Assembly: GCF_013277415.1 (NCBI RefSeq)
Contig: NZ_VMMX01000012.1
Location: forward strand, 1-64,000
Reading direction: 5' to 3'
Source of the DNA: Streptococcus sp. 68
GTDB lineage: Bacteria; Bacillota; Bacilli; Lactobacillales; Streptococcaceae
Length of the DNA stretch: 64,000 nt
The translations under genes were made by a program, and so were the position numbers. The notes beneath the pieces were generated by a model that worked only from the letters and a program-made list of their open reading frames with translations, did no database searches and had not been told where the DNA came from. Below are positions 19,900-28,357 of this stretch, piece by piece; positions within the stretch are counted from its first letter, which is position 1; each line of letters starts with the position of its first letter.

Positions 19900-20853
19900 T
19901 TATATTTCAGTACCTTGAGTCCATTTTTGAAAATTTTCTTTAAATTTCATTAAAACACTTGCATCTTGCAAGCTAGCAAGTGGATAAACAAAAGGCTCCA
20001 CTGCTATTTCATTTTTCTTCTGTAAGATAAAAATAGTCTTAGATTGTTTAGAACTGGCAAAGAGATTTTCAGGTAAACTAATCATAGCAACCAGACTTGC
20101 TTCTTCTTTCAACCAGCCTTTCAACAAGTCACTTTGAGGACTGGTCAACAAATCACTCGGAGCGAGAAAAATAGCATATCCATCTGACTTGAGGTACTTA
20201 AGCCCTTGTTCCATGAGCAAGTGATGGGCGTAAGTATGTTCTTGACTAGAAGCAACTTGATGGCGCGACGCAACGGCATTATCAGGATAATAGCCGACAG
20301 GCAAGTCGCTGATGACCACATCGCTTTCTTTGAGCATTTGTGGACGAACGGCATCTCCTTGGACAAAGCCAGCCTGCAAACCAATTACATCTGCCATACT
20401 AGCCGCCAAATCAATCAGCAAATCATCCACTTCCATTCCCAAGTAATCCACCTTTTTATCAAGCGAGGTCAAGAAAGTAGCACCCAAAATTCCCATGCCA
20501 GAACCCATTTCGAGGATAGTAATTTCCTCCTCTTTAAACAACTCTTCCACAATAAACACCAAAAGTAAAGCAATGGCATCTGGCGTAAACTGGTGATTGG
20601 CCTGCAAAGGTTCTGTTTGCCCAGCCTTCATCAATAGAAACTGGTAGGTCTTGAGCCATTCTTCTTTGCGAAGCGCTAAACGCTTAAGAGATTGATTGTT
20701 GTCTTTGACCTGTTCTAGCTCAGTCTCACCATCCAAATAGATACTGTTTTGCTCCACTAGGGCGTCATAAAAGTTGGTCGCCAAATCACTTTGAATGACT
20801 TGGACATTCTCTAGTAAATAGGTATAAGCTTGTTCAATTTTTTCAAAATCCAT
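19900..20853 (-). CDS. Class I SAM-dependent methyltransferase (YtxK-like)
   Basis: A 317-residue protein. An N-terminal helical region precedes a Rossmann methyltransferase core with the SAM motif ILEMGSGMGILGATFL (about 116-131). DVVISDLPVGYY near 183 looks like an N6-adenine-type DPPY variant, and ILQKK lies near the C-terminus. It resembles the YtxK family that neighbours ackA and comG genes in Firmicutes. The target is unknown. It lies 50 bases upstream of ackA and downstream of the comG operon. Confidence 0.85.
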   Translation of the reverse strand: MDFEKIEQAYTYLLENVQVIQSDLATNFYDALVEQNSIYLDGETELEQVKDNNQSLKRLALRKEEWLKTYQFLLMKAGQTEPLQANHQFTPDAIALLLVFIVEELFKEEEITILEMGSGMGILGATFLTSLDKKVDYLGMEVDDLLIDLAASMADVIGLQAGFVQGDAVRPQMLKESDVVISDLPVGYYPDNAVASRHQVASSQEHTYAHHLLMEQGLKYLKSDGYAIFLAPSDLLTSPQSDLLKGWLKEEASLVAMISLPENLFASSKQSKTIFILQKKNEIAVEPFVYPLASLQDASVLMKFKENFQKWTQGTEI

Positions 20854-20896
20854 ATTCCTATCTTATCAAATTTCCCTTCTTTTTTCCATCCTTATA

Positions 20897-20930
20897 GAAA
20901 AATCACTCCCTGACTAGGTGAGTGATTTTT
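20897..20930. terminator. Bidirectional-looking terminator at the end of the comG-linked methyltransferase
   Basis: AAAATCACTC / GAGTGATTTT stem with A/T runs on both sides. On the minus strand it overlaps the stop codon of the methyltransferase at 20914 and ends the comG transcription unit, at least partly. Confidence 0.8.
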
Positions 20931-21501
20931 GGGCTACTGTTAAAAAGAGCTCTGAGTAATTTCCTTGAAATAGGTCTTCAGCACTGTAAAGAATCTGACT
21001 ATCAATGCTCAAAAAACCAAACTGGGCTAGCTTGTTTTCCAGTTCAACCAATTCAAATCCATGATGGTTAGCTTCTGTCTTGGTAAAATCAGCAAGTAGG
21101 AGTTGTCCATCTTCCTTCAAATGTTGATGAAACAGTGAGAGAGTCGCATCCAAATCAGGCATATGGTGAAGAACCCGACTAACAACAATGCAATCAAACT
21201 CTTGCTCCAAGGGTTTTTCCAGTAAATCTTGCTCCAAAAATTGGATATTCTTGATGTCTTGCTGCTCCGCTTTCAAACGAGCTTGCTCCAGCATTTTCTC
21301 CGAAATATCCACCAATGTTACAGACTTGGCCTGCTTGGCTAGGGGCAAGGTTAACAGACCCGTCCCTCCACCGAAATCCAAAATTTCTTTGTCTGATAGA
21401 AGATCAATCTGTTTCTCGACTGCTTGACATACCAAATTTGCAAGAAAGATATTTTTAGGGGAATCAAAAGTTTCTGCTTTGTGGTTAAAATCATGTTTCA
21501 T
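20914..21501 (-). CDS. Class I SAM-dependent methyltransferase
   Basis: A 195-residue UbiE/Methyltransf_11-type enzyme. Motif I is ILDFGGGTGLLTLPLAKQ (about 40-57), followed by VTLVDISEKML, and the post-II segment is FDCIVVSRVLHHMPDLD. It is a small-molecule-type methyltransferase; the substrate cannot be inferred. It starts 33 bases downstream of comGG on the same strand, so it is probably co-transcribed with the competence pilus genes. Confidence 0.85.
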   Translation of the reverse strand: MKHDFNHKAETFDSPKNIFLANLVCQAVEKQIDLLSDKEILDFGGGTGLLTLPLAKQAKSVTLVDISEKMLEQARLKAEQQDIKNIQFLEQDLLEKPLEQEFDCIVVSRVLHHMPDLDATLSLFHQHLKEDGQLLLADFTKTEANHHGFELVELENKLAQFGFLSIDSQILYSAEDLFQGNYSELFLTVAQKSLT

Positions 21502-21533
21502 GCTTTTAGTTTAACACAAAGTAGCTTAATTGG

Positions 21534-21947
21534 CTAGGAATTCTCTTTCTTTTCAGATTTCTCTTCTGATTTTTTCTTCTCCGCTTTTTCGCTTGAATCG
21601 GTCGCTACCTCTTCCTTTTTCTCTGTTTTCTCTTCTTTGATTTTGACTGAAGGAAACAGAAATTCATATTGGCTCTTAGGCGTATGAACCCTTGTCACCA
21701 AGTTTGTTTTCTTATTTTGATAACTCACCTGACCTAGATTAAAGACCTGTTCTCCACTTTCTTGCTCAACCTTATCTTTGGTTCGCTTGGCCATAGCAAA
21801 AGCAATCAGCTTTTCTTTATTCAAAGCATAGTCTTGATAGTGGGCGACTTGTCTGTTCAAGTAAAATTGTAACAAAAGACTAAAGATGGCTGCCATAGTG
21901 ACTGCATAGAGGAGAACACCTGCCTTAACTTTTTGCTTTTTCCACAC
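21534..21947 (-). CDS. comGG: Competence pilus minor protein ComGG
   Basis: The last comG gene: 137 residues with a basic N-terminus and a membrane helix (about 8-27, [20 protein letters not shown]). The middle domain is beta-rich. The C-terminal tail is very acidic/lysine-rich (about 98-137, repeated EK and KK), a low-complexity extension. ComGG is a minor pseudopilin of the transformation pilus. The gene overlaps comGF by 23 bases. Confidence 0.88.
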   Translation of the reverse strand: MWKKQKVKAGVLLYAVTMAAIFSLLLQFYLNRQVAHYQDYALNKEKLIAFAMAKRTKDKVEQESGEQVFNLGQVSYQNKKTNLVTRVHTPKSQYEFLFPSVKIKEEKTEKKEEVATDSSEKAEKKKSEEKSEKKENS

Positions 21948-22386
21948 GATAGATGAACTCCCTTTCTAAGCCTTTTTGGAATTGAAAACGAAAGCGAACC
22001 AGTTGATTCTCCTCTGTAATCTGCGCAGATTTGAGTCCATAAACCATAGGCTGATAACCCCGTCCACTGGCATCTGTTTTACGAAAATCATCCGATTTTG
22101 ACTTACCTATCGCAATTTCCTTGCCATCCTGCTTCATATAGATGCGATTGCCCTCCACTTTTTCAAACTGCGAACGGTCTAACTCTGCCTCCAGCTGATC
22201 CACAAACAAGAGCCACTCCTTTTGCTCGCTTTGTTGCTGGTATCGAACTTCTGAAATAAGGAGCTGACTCATGGCTTGAAAGAGAAGTAAGCTTCCACTG
22301 ATGACAATGAGGGCAATCAGGGATTCTAACAAGGTAAAAGCCTTGACCTTATGGCTCTTTGATTGCCAACAACTGTTCTGAACCAT
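21925..22386 (-). CDS. comGF: Competence minor pseudopilin ComGF
   Basis: 153 residues beginning [22 protein letters not shown]. The KAFTLLES segment with the following hydrophobic helix ([19 protein letters not shown]) is the type IV pilin N-terminus, cleaved by prepilin peptidase before the F. I use the ATG at 22386, directly behind GGAGGTCTACT. An open frame continues 15 codons upstream but lacks a ribosome site. It overlaps comGE and comGG. Confidence 0.92.
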   Translation of the reverse strand: MVQNSCWQSKSHKVKAFTLLESLIALIVISGSLLLFQAMSQLLISEVRYQQQSEQKEWLLFVDQLEAELDRSQFEKVEGNRIYMKQDGKEIAIGKSKSDDFRKTDASGRGYQPMVYGLKSAQITEENQLVRFRFQFQKGLEREFIYRVEKAKS

Positions 22387-22651
22387 AGTAGACCTCCAAT
22401 CCCTTTTCACTAGAAAACACCTGAATCTCAACTCCGTTTATGTTTACCTGATTTTGACCTGTCTGCAGAGCCATCTTAGCCACCCTCAAGACTTCTTCCT
22501 TTTGCAAGATTTTTGCTTCTTCTTGTCTATTTTTCTGAATTTGTCCTAAAAGGAGGGTCGCAATGCTGGCAAAGATAGCTAGAGCAACTACTGCTTCCAG
22601 TAAAATCACTGCCCTAATTTTTTGTTTCCTTAATGCGTTTAATTTTTCCAT
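22349..22651 (-). CDS. comGE: Competence minor pseudopilin ComGE
   Basis: 100 residues, [20 protein letters not shown] followed by a hydrophobic helix ([18 protein letters not shown]). This matches pneumococcal ComGE/CglE. The pilin-like N-terminus lacks the usual F at the cleavage position (AVILLEA). It overlaps comGD by 38 bases and comGF by 38 bases, consistent with one tightly coupled operon. Confidence 0.9.
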   Translation of the reverse strand: MEKLNALRKQKIRAVILLEAVVALAIFASIATLLLGQIQKNRQEEAKILQKEEVLRVAKMALQTGQNQVNINGVEIQVFSSEKGLEVYYGSEQLLAIKEP

Positions 22652-23048
22652 TTCCTAGATATAATTGATAACGAATCGCTCCTTTGCTGGTCTGAAATTC
22701 AACCTTAGCCAGGGACGAATTGCCCCCAGCTCGGTCAAATGTGATACTTTGTCCTGATGGTGCCTGAATTCCTTTAGGAACTGTCAACTTTTGACCGCCA
22801 TTGCTAATGGTCTGCCCATCTAAGTTCAGACTAGTCTTTTGCTGACTGGCTACACTGCGTTTTTGGGTTTCCCTATAGAGTTCTTCAAACTCCATAAAGA
22901 AAATCTGCTCCTCTACCGCCGCAAAAGTGGACTGGACAGAGCCGGATAAGCCCAAGGCTACGATACTCACAAGACCCAAAACCAAGAGGCTTTCCAGCAT
23001 GGTAAAGGCCTTAATCCGCGACCGTTTGAGTCTTATTTTGTTTTGCAT
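22614..23048 (-). CDS. comGD: Competence minor pseudopilin ComGD
   Basis: 144 residues from MQNKIRLKRSRIKAFTMLES. The prepilin signature KAFTMLESLLVLGLVS is present, and the rest is a globular pilin head ending [16 protein letters not shown]. The start is uncertain: annotated pneumococcal versions start closer to the IKAFTM segment and a longer upstream frame also exists. I chose the ATG at 23048. The gene overlaps comGC. Confidence 0.88.
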   Translation of the reverse strand: MQNKIRLKRSRIKAFTMLESLLVLGLVSIVALGLSGSVQSTFAAVEEQIFFMEFEELYRETQKRSVASQQKTSLNLDGQTISNGGQKLTVPKGIQAPSGQSITFDRAGGNSSLAKVEFQTSKGAIRYQLYLGNGKIKRIKETKN

Positions 23049-23334
23049 GATATTCTTTATAAGCTTTAGCTTGCTCTTCTGTGATGCGATCATCTGCTTG
23101 TAATTTGCTTAGAGTAGCCTCTTCATTTTTATTCAAACTATAAAGTTCTGCCTGGCTTTCCACCACCTTAACAACAGCAGCTTTTCCTTTGTCATTGACC
23201 GCTTCTTTTTGCTTGGTCAAATTAGGTACAAAGAGCAAGAGAAGCACGCTGATGATTAAAAGGACCACTAACATCTCTACCAGAGTGAAAGCTTTAACCT
23301 TAGCTTTTTTCAAGAATGTCATCATTTTTTTCAT
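23011..23334 (-). CDS. comGC: Major competence pilin ComGC
   Basis: 107 residues. MKKMMTFLKKAKVKAFTLVEMLVV carries the class III prepilin signature (KAFTLVEM, glutamate 5 of the mature pilin), then a hydrophobic helix and a charged C-terminal domain ending HAKQNKTQTVAD. ComGC is the major subunit of the pneumococcal transformation pilus that binds extracellular DNA. It starts one base after the comGB stop codon. Confidence 0.96.
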   Translation of the reverse strand: MKKMMTFLKKAKVKAFTLVEMLVVLLIISVLLLLFVPNLTKQKEAVNDKGKAAVVKVVESQAELYSLNKNEEATLSKLQADDRITEEQAKAYKEYHAKQNKTQTVAD

Positions 23335-23335
23335 A

Positions 23336-24352
23336 TTAAAAATTTACCTCCATATTTTGATACATGGGCATGAGCATTGCCGCATAAAGTAAAACGATAA
23401 TCAGAGCCACAAAGATAAAAACCAGTGGCTGTACTAAGTTCATGGTGCGGTTGACTCGGGTAAAAAAGGCTTCCCAAGTTTTTTCAGCATAGATTTCCAA
23501 CTCACTACCCAGCTTGGACTTGACTTCCCCATACTCGATAATGAGGCTCAACTCCTTCTTAAAAAAAGTATAGGTTGCTATGGTTTGAGAAAATTCGCGG
23601 CCACTTTGTAGGGATTGAGCTAGGTCTTGACCGATTTCTTTAAAGAGCTGTGAACCTTGTTCCTGCATGATCTGAAAAATCTGCGTCAGCTCCATTCCCT
23701 GCGAAATCATATTCCCCCACTCACGCGCATAATAGGCTGTCAAATAGGTCTGCACAAAGATTCCAAGAAAGGGAAGGCGTGCTAAGATAGAAAAGACGCG
23801 CATCTTAGAACTTCTTTTATAAAAAGTTAGTGCTAAAAGGGCAAGTATGGAAACAAACCCTACCATGCCTAGAAAGATTTGTGGCAGATTGCCAATGATT
23901 TGGGTGGCAATATTGCTACTATCCAGTTGTGGTAGTAGGTAGTTCCGTAGCCCCAGCATGATTAAGAGAAGAAAACCTAGCAAAATCAAAGGATAAGTCG
24001 CTACTTCAATTAGTTTTTTCTTAACCTTGGCCAGATTGTCCAGATACTCTTCTATCTTTCCCAAACTCAGGTGGAGATTTCCATGGACTTCCGCTAGGGA
24101 TAACTGAGTGACAATGGCACTTGAAAAACCCAAACTTTCCATCATTTCTGAGAATGATTTTCCCTGAGACAAACCCGTGAGCATCTGGGTCACACACTGC
24201 TTATCCAACAAGGCACTCCTATCTAAAAAGGAGATAGTCTCCACCAGATGAAAACCGCTGGAAAAGAGATTGTTAAACAGGGTGATGATATTTTTTTGCT
24301 TAGCTGTAGCTAATTTTTTCCGTTTCAGCCTGAAGACTTGTGATATGTCCAT
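23336..24352 (-). CDS. comGB: Competence pilus assembly platform protein ComGB
   Basis: 338 residues from MDISQVFRLKRKKLATAKQK. This is a type II secretion F / PilC-family polytopic protein with membrane segments near 145-170, 190-210 and 305-330. It forms the inner-membrane platform on which ComGC polymerises, powered by ComGA. I use the ATG at 24352 (matching known ComGB); the open frame extends 25 codons further into comGA, with which it overlaps. Confidence 0.93.
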   Translation of the reverse strand: MDISQVFRLKRKKLATAKQKNIITLFNNLFSSGFHLVETISFLDRSALLDKQCVTQMLTGLSQGKSFSEMMESLGFSSAIVTQLSLAEVHGNLHLSLGKIEEYLDNLAKVKKKLIEVATYPLILLGFLLLIMLGLRNYLLPQLDSSNIATQIIGNLPQIFLGMVGFVSILALLALTFYKRSSKMRVFSILARLPFLGIFVQTYLTAYYAREWGNMISQGMELTQIFQIMQEQGSQLFKEIGQDLAQSLQSGREFSQTIATYTFFKKELSLIIEYGEVKSKLGSELEIYAEKTWEAFFTRVNRTMNLVQPLVFIFVALIIVLLYAAMLMPMYQNMEVNF

Positions 24353-25241
24353 CTTTAAAAAGCTGGTCAATCTGTTCATTCCAGCTAGTTGGCTGGTGTT
24401 CTTGATAGCCTTTGTTTGCAAAGTCAACGATTCCTCCTCCCCCGATTAATCTCTGGTAGCAGACTCCTTGCAGAACGACTGCTAATTCTTCCTCACTCAC
24501 ACCCAACTCCAGCAAGCGCTCATAAACACCTCGAATACTCTTGGCGTGAATGGTTGAAAAGACTGTCGCCCCTGTCAAACTGGCTCTGACCACTGCACGC
24601 GCCGTCTCGCTGTCCCGAATTTCTCCGATAATCAAGAGATCTGGTCGATGTCGCAAGGAAAGCTTAATCAGATTTTCATAGGTCAGTCCGATTGCTTCAT
24701 TTAGCTGTAACTGGAGCATGTCGTCCTGCTTGATTTCGACTGGATCTTCAATAGACATAACCTGTTGCCCCTTAAAAATGGACTTAGCTAATTCATGCAT
24801 CAAGGTTGTCTTGCCACTACCGACCGGACCAGCAAAAAGATAAAGTCCCCGTTGCCTGTACTGCTTGCCCAATTCATCCATATCCTGAAACCAAAAATGC
24901 AAATCCTGCTCCTCATCATGCAATAAACGAATAACTAAACTCTCATGCCCTCGATAATCGCCTACAGTAGATAGACGTAGAGACGCCATCTTCTGGTCAT
25001 AGGCATAATCACAGGAACCAAGCTGACTACGTCTTTTTTCTCCAACATTCATACCCGCCACAAACTTAAAGTGACTGATAACGGTCGCAAACTTTTCAAA
25101 ATCATAACAACCAATTCTACAGCGCTCGTCTCCTATCCTCATATGAAGCTCATAGGCGTCTAACTTAGGGACAAAATAAATATCCTGCGCCCCTTTTTTC
25201 CGGGCCGAACGAATGATTTCTTGTGCAATTTCTTGAACCAT
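24300..25241 (-). CDS. comGA: Competence pilus ATPase ComGA
   Basis: 313 residues, a PilB/GspE-type assembly ATPase. Walker A is GPVGSGKTTLMHEL (about 141-154), the Asp box lies in VMSIEDPVEI, Walker B is DLLIIGEIRDSETARAV, and the His box lies near TVFSTIHAKS. It energises assembly of the transformation pilus. The start at MVQEIAQEII follows GGAGGTAAGT. The cin-box 21 bases upstream marks it as the first gene of the SigX-dependent comG operon. Confidence 0.96.
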   Translation of the reverse strand: MVQEIAQEIIRSARKKGAQDIYFVPKLDAYELHMRIGDERCRIGCYDFEKFATVISHFKFVAGMNVGEKRRSQLGSCDYAYDQKMASLRLSTVGDYRGHESLVIRLLHDEEQDLHFWFQDMDELGKQYRQRGLYLFAGPVGSGKTTLMHELAKSIFKGQQVMSIEDPVEIKQDDMLQLQLNEAIGLTYENLIKLSLRHRPDLLIIGEIRDSETARAVVRASLTGATVFSTIHAKSIRGVYERLLELGVSEEELAVVLQGVCYQRLIGGGGIVDFANKGYQEHQPTSWNEQIDQLFKDGHITSLQAETEKISYS

Positions 25242-25261
25242 ACTTACCTCCTCACCTATAC

Positions 25262-25269
25262 TATTCGCA
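25262..25269 (-). promoter_or_regulatory. SigX cin-box of the comG operon
   Basis: TGCGAATA on the minus strand is a one-base variant of the TACGAATA combox recognised by ComX holoenzyme. It lies 21 bases before the comGA start codon, the right place for the late competence promoter. Confidence 0.85.
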
Positions 25270-25286
25270 AAGATTTGGGAAAATAA

Positions 25287-25318
25287 AAAAAGCAACTCCA
25301 AAAAAGTTACTTTTTCTC
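25287..25318 (-). terminator. Terminator of the DUF1033 gene
   Basis: On the minus strand AAAGTAACT / AGTTGCTTT stem with a long T run, immediately after the stop. Confidence 0.85.
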
Positions 25319-25689
25319 TATTTTAATTTCATACGGCAAGAACGGTGCCTTTCCTTACCTGTTTGTTTTTCATAGCCTGGGCGTAGTTTTTCATCTGGAA
25401 TAACCTGCTCATCCTGTAAAAGAGCTAAAGAATGGTATTGTTGTAAATACTCATCACATTCATCGCACCAGCGTTGGTCTTCCGGGTCCCAAAAAATGGT
25501 CATCAAATCGCTTCTACTTTTATAAAGAGGGGATTCTTGTTCCAATCTAAACCAGCAAGTTTTGTAGTATTTGAGAGCATCATAATACTGATCAAATTTC
25601 TTACTTGCTACAATATCTTCTTCCCAACCTTCTAAGAACCACCACGGTTCAAAATCTCCGTACATTTCTATAACACGATACATATTCAT
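25318..25689 (-). CDS. DUF1033 family protein
   Basis: A 123-residue soluble protein. It is rich in aromatic residues (YRVIEMYGDFEPWWFLEGWEEDI) and has a C-x2-C pair (WCDECDEY) near residue 75. It resembles the DUF1033 family found next to comGA in streptococci. No function is known to me. The ATG three codons in (25683) is an alternative start. Confidence 0.8.
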   Translation of the reverse strand: MNMYRVIEMYGDFEPWWFLEGWEEDIVASKKFDQYYDALKYYKTCWFRLEQESPLYKSRSDLMTIFWDPEDQRWCDECDEYLQQYHSLALLQDEQVIPDEKLRPGYEKQTGKERHRSCRMKLK

Positions 25690-25767
25690 TCATTCCTTTG
25701 TACCGTATATTATAACTAATTCCGCTAGACAAGGAAAGAAATATGCTCATTTCTTAATTTCTCGATA

Positions 25768-25801
25768 AAAAATCCAGCCATCTGATGGATGACTGAATTT
25801 C
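25768..25801 (-). terminator. Terminator of the alcohol dehydrogenase gene
   Basis: On the minus strand AATTCAGTCATC pairs with GATGGCTGGATT (imperfect) and is followed by TTTTT. Confidence 0.8.
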
Positions 25802-25833
25802 TATTTGCTTATGTTCCAAAATCTTGTTACTAC

Positions 25834-26892
25834 CTAGGCTTCAGAAATATCGTTTTCGATAATGACCTTAATGGCATGGTGGTCTGCTGCCTTACTGAAG
25901 ACTTCATAGGCTTTTTCAATTTCACTGAGTTTGAAATAGTGAGTTACCAATTTTTCTGGTTCAATCTTATGACTTTCAAGTGCTTTCAACAATTGTGGAG
26001 TTGTATTTGTAGATACCAAACCAGTTGTTACATTGATGTTACGAATCCAAAGTTTATCTAAATCGAATTCAACTGGTTTACCGTGTACACCACAGTTAGC
26101 AACTGTTCCATCTACACCGATAATCTTTTGACAGAAATCAAATGTTGCAGGAATACCAACAGCTTCGATAGCGACATCCACACCACGACCATCTGTCAAA
26201 TCATAAATTTCTTTAATGGCTTTTTCAGGGTCTGAAGAATTAACCTTATGAGTCGCACCGAATGATACAGCAGTTTCCAAGCGGTTATCGTCTAGGTCTA
26301 CCATAATCAATTTAGCTGGTGAGTAGAATTGAGCTGTCAAAAGAGCAGCCAATCCAACTGGTCCTGAACCAATAATAGCTACGCTGCAACCAGGTTCTAC
26401 TTTCCCTTTCAAGACACCAATTTCATATCCAGTAGGCAGAATGTCTGATAGCATAACCAAGGCTTCATCTGACAAGTCTTCTGGAGTATGGTAAAGAGTG
26501 TTATCTGCATGAGGGACACGTAAATATTCAGCCTGCATACCATCAATCAAGTGACCGAAAATCCAGCCCCCTTCGTCTTCACAGTGGGCATAAATTCCTT
26601 TTTTACAGTAGTAGCATTTACCACAGGCACAGACACAAGAAATCAAGACCTTATCGCCTTTTTTGAAGTTAGAAACTCCTTCCCCAACTTCTTCAACAAT
26701 CCCAATCCCTTCGTGACCAAGAATGGTACCACTTTGGCAAGCAGGAACGTCCCCTTTGATAATATGGAGGTCTGTTCCACAAATAGTGGTTTTTACGATA
26801 CGCACAATAGCGTCTGTTGGCTTGCGAAGCACTGGTTTGTCAACGTCAACAAAAGAAGCAAGTCCTGGTTTAACATAAGTATAGGCTTTCAT
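25834..26892 (-). CDS. Zinc-dependent alcohol dehydrogenase
   Basis: 352 residues of the medium-chain dehydrogenase family. The catalytic-zinc region is CGTDLHIIKGDVPACQSGTI followed by LGHEGIGIVEEVGEGV. The structural zinc loop carries four cysteines (CVCACGKCYYCKKGIYAHC). The NAD site is IIGSGPVGLAALLTA. The length and pattern fit secondary/ethanol dehydrogenases acting on short alcohols or aldehydes; the physiological substrate is not readable. It is monocistronic between two terminators. Confidence 0.92.
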   Translation of the reverse strand: MKAYTYVKPGLASFVDVDKPVLRKPTDAIVRIVKTTICGTDLHIIKGDVPACQSGTILGHEGIGIVEEVGEGVSNFKKGDKVLISCVCACGKCYYCKKGIYAHCEDEGGWIFGHLIDGMQAEYLRVPHADNTLYHTPEDLSDEALVMLSDILPTGYEIGVLKGKVEPGCSVAIIGSGPVGLAALLTAQFYSPAKLIMVDLDDNRLETAVSFGATHKVNSSDPEKAIKEIYDLTDGRGVDVAIEAVGIPATFDFCQKIIGVDGTVANCGVHGKPVEFDLDKLWIRNINVTTGLVSTNTTPQLLKALESHKIEPEKLVTHYFKLSEIEKAYEVFSKAADHHAIKVIIENDISEA

Positions 26893-27017
26893 AAAGCACT
26901 CCTCCGTTTTTTTATTTGTACTATTTATAATATAATTGTAAACCTTTTCATTTGCTTGTTCAAGATTTTTTGTGATTTTTTTAACTTTTTTATTTACTGG
27001 TAAAGCAATATAGATAA

Positions 27018-27049
27018 AAAAGCAGAAGCTAATCTCTAACTTCTGCCTT
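27018..27049 (-). terminator. Terminator of nagA
   Basis: On the minus strand GCAGAAG / CTTCTGC with an 11-base loop is followed by TTTTTTA. Confidence 0.85.
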
Positions 27050-27054
27050 CTCTC

Positions 27055-28206
27055 TTATGCTTGATAACGTTTCACTCCATCTAGGTAGGTTGCTACCAAT
27101 CCCAAATCTTTATCTAATACGATAAAGTCCGCATCATAACCTTCACGGATTTGTCCACAAACATCATCAATGTGAACAGATTTTGCTGGGTTAAGGCTAG
27201 CCATCATGACCGCCTCGTGTGGATTCGCAATTCCCCATTCAACAACATTTTTCAAACCGTCTTTAAGTTTGAGAATAGAACCTGCCAAATTACCTGTCGA
27301 TTTGAGGCGTGCAGTTCCATTGGCAACGACAACTGGGAATTCTCCCAACATATAGTCACCGTCTTCAAGCCCACCAGCTGTCATACAGTCCGTAATAAGA
27401 GCGATGTTTTCTGTTCCTTTTTGTTTGATAAGAATTTCGCAGGCCTTTGGATCTACGTGGTGACCGTCACAGATCAACTCTGCATAGGTATGTGGCAATT
27501 GATACATGGCACCAACCATACCCAGTTCACGGTGCGTCAACCCACGCATCCCATTGTAGGCATGTACCCAAACACTAGCCCCAGCATCTACTGCCTTTTT
27601 AGCCTCATCAAAAGTTGCATTTGAATGCCCAAGAGCAACCGTCACACCTTCGTCCGTAACTGTACGTACAAAGTCTTCTACACCTTCACGCTCTGGCGCA
27701 AGAGCAATTTTGTTTAGCAAACCATTTGCTGCTTTTTGCCAAGCACGAAACTCATCCATGCGAGGATCTTTCATGTAAGCAGGATTTTGAGCCCCCTTGT
27801 ATTTCTCTGTGAAATAAGGCCCTTCAAAATAAATTCCACGAATTTTCGCACCACTTGCTTCTTGGTAACGAGCACCGATATTTTCAGTTACCGCCAGCAA
27901 TTGCTCATAAGTCGATGTCAAAGTGGTTGGCAAGAAGCTCGTTACCCCCATGCTGAGTAGTCCTTCACTCATAGTATGAAGCGTTCCTTCGATGTTATTA
28001 TCCATAACATCCACACCACCAAATCCATGAATGTGGGTATCCACAAGTCCTGGGGCAATGCTATAACCTGTATAGTCAATCACCTCAGCCCCTTCAGGAA
28101 TCTGCTCGACATGTTTTCCAAACTTGCCATCCACAAGTTCCAAATAACCACCACGACGAACTCCGTGTGGGTAGAAAAATTGATCCGCTTTAATATAGTT
28201 AGGCAT
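27055..28206 (-). CDS. nagA: N-acetylglucosamine-6-phosphate deacetylase
   Basis: Amidohydrolase of 383 residues that removes acetate from GlcNAc-6-phosphate, feeding amino sugars into glycolysis and cell-wall recycling. Metal and substrate landmarks are GLVDTHIHGFGGVDVMD (HxH), FEGPYF, LGHSNATFDEA, HAYNGMRGLTHRELGMVGA and LITDCMTAGG. Length is typical. It is a single-gene unit, with a ribosome site AAGGAGG before the ATG. Confidence 0.96.
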   Translation of the reverse strand: MPNYIKADQFFYPHGVRRGGYLELVDGKFGKHVEQIPEGAEVIDYTGYSIAPGLVDTHIHGFGGVDVMDNNIEGTLHTMSEGLLSMGVTSFLPTTLTSTYEQLLAVTENIGARYQEASGAKIRGIYFEGPYFTEKYKGAQNPAYMKDPRMDEFRAWQKAANGLLNKIALAPEREGVEDFVRTVTDEGVTVALGHSNATFDEAKKAVDAGASVWVHAYNGMRGLTHRELGMVGAMYQLPHTYAELICDGHHVDPKACEILIKQKGTENIALITDCMTAGGLEDGDYMLGEFPVVVANGTARLKSTGNLAGSILKLKDGLKNVVEWGIANPHEAVMMASLNPAKSVHIDDVCGQIREGYDADFIVLDKDLGLVATYLDGVKRYQA

Positions 28207-28313
28207 AATATTAACCTCCTTAAAAGATTTATTCTACAATTTATTATGTCAATTACATTATAAACCTTTCTTTTTTATTTGTAAATGGTATAGACCTATT
28301 TTTTGGAGATATT

Positions 28314-28344
28314 TTAAAAGAGCTGGATTTCTCCAACTCTTCTC
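28314..28344 (-). terminator. Terminator of the acyltransferase gene
   Basis: On the minus strand AAGAGTTGGA / TCCAGCTCTT with a 4-base loop, then TTTAAA. Confidence 0.8.
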
Positions 28345-28357
28345 TTTTTAATACAAG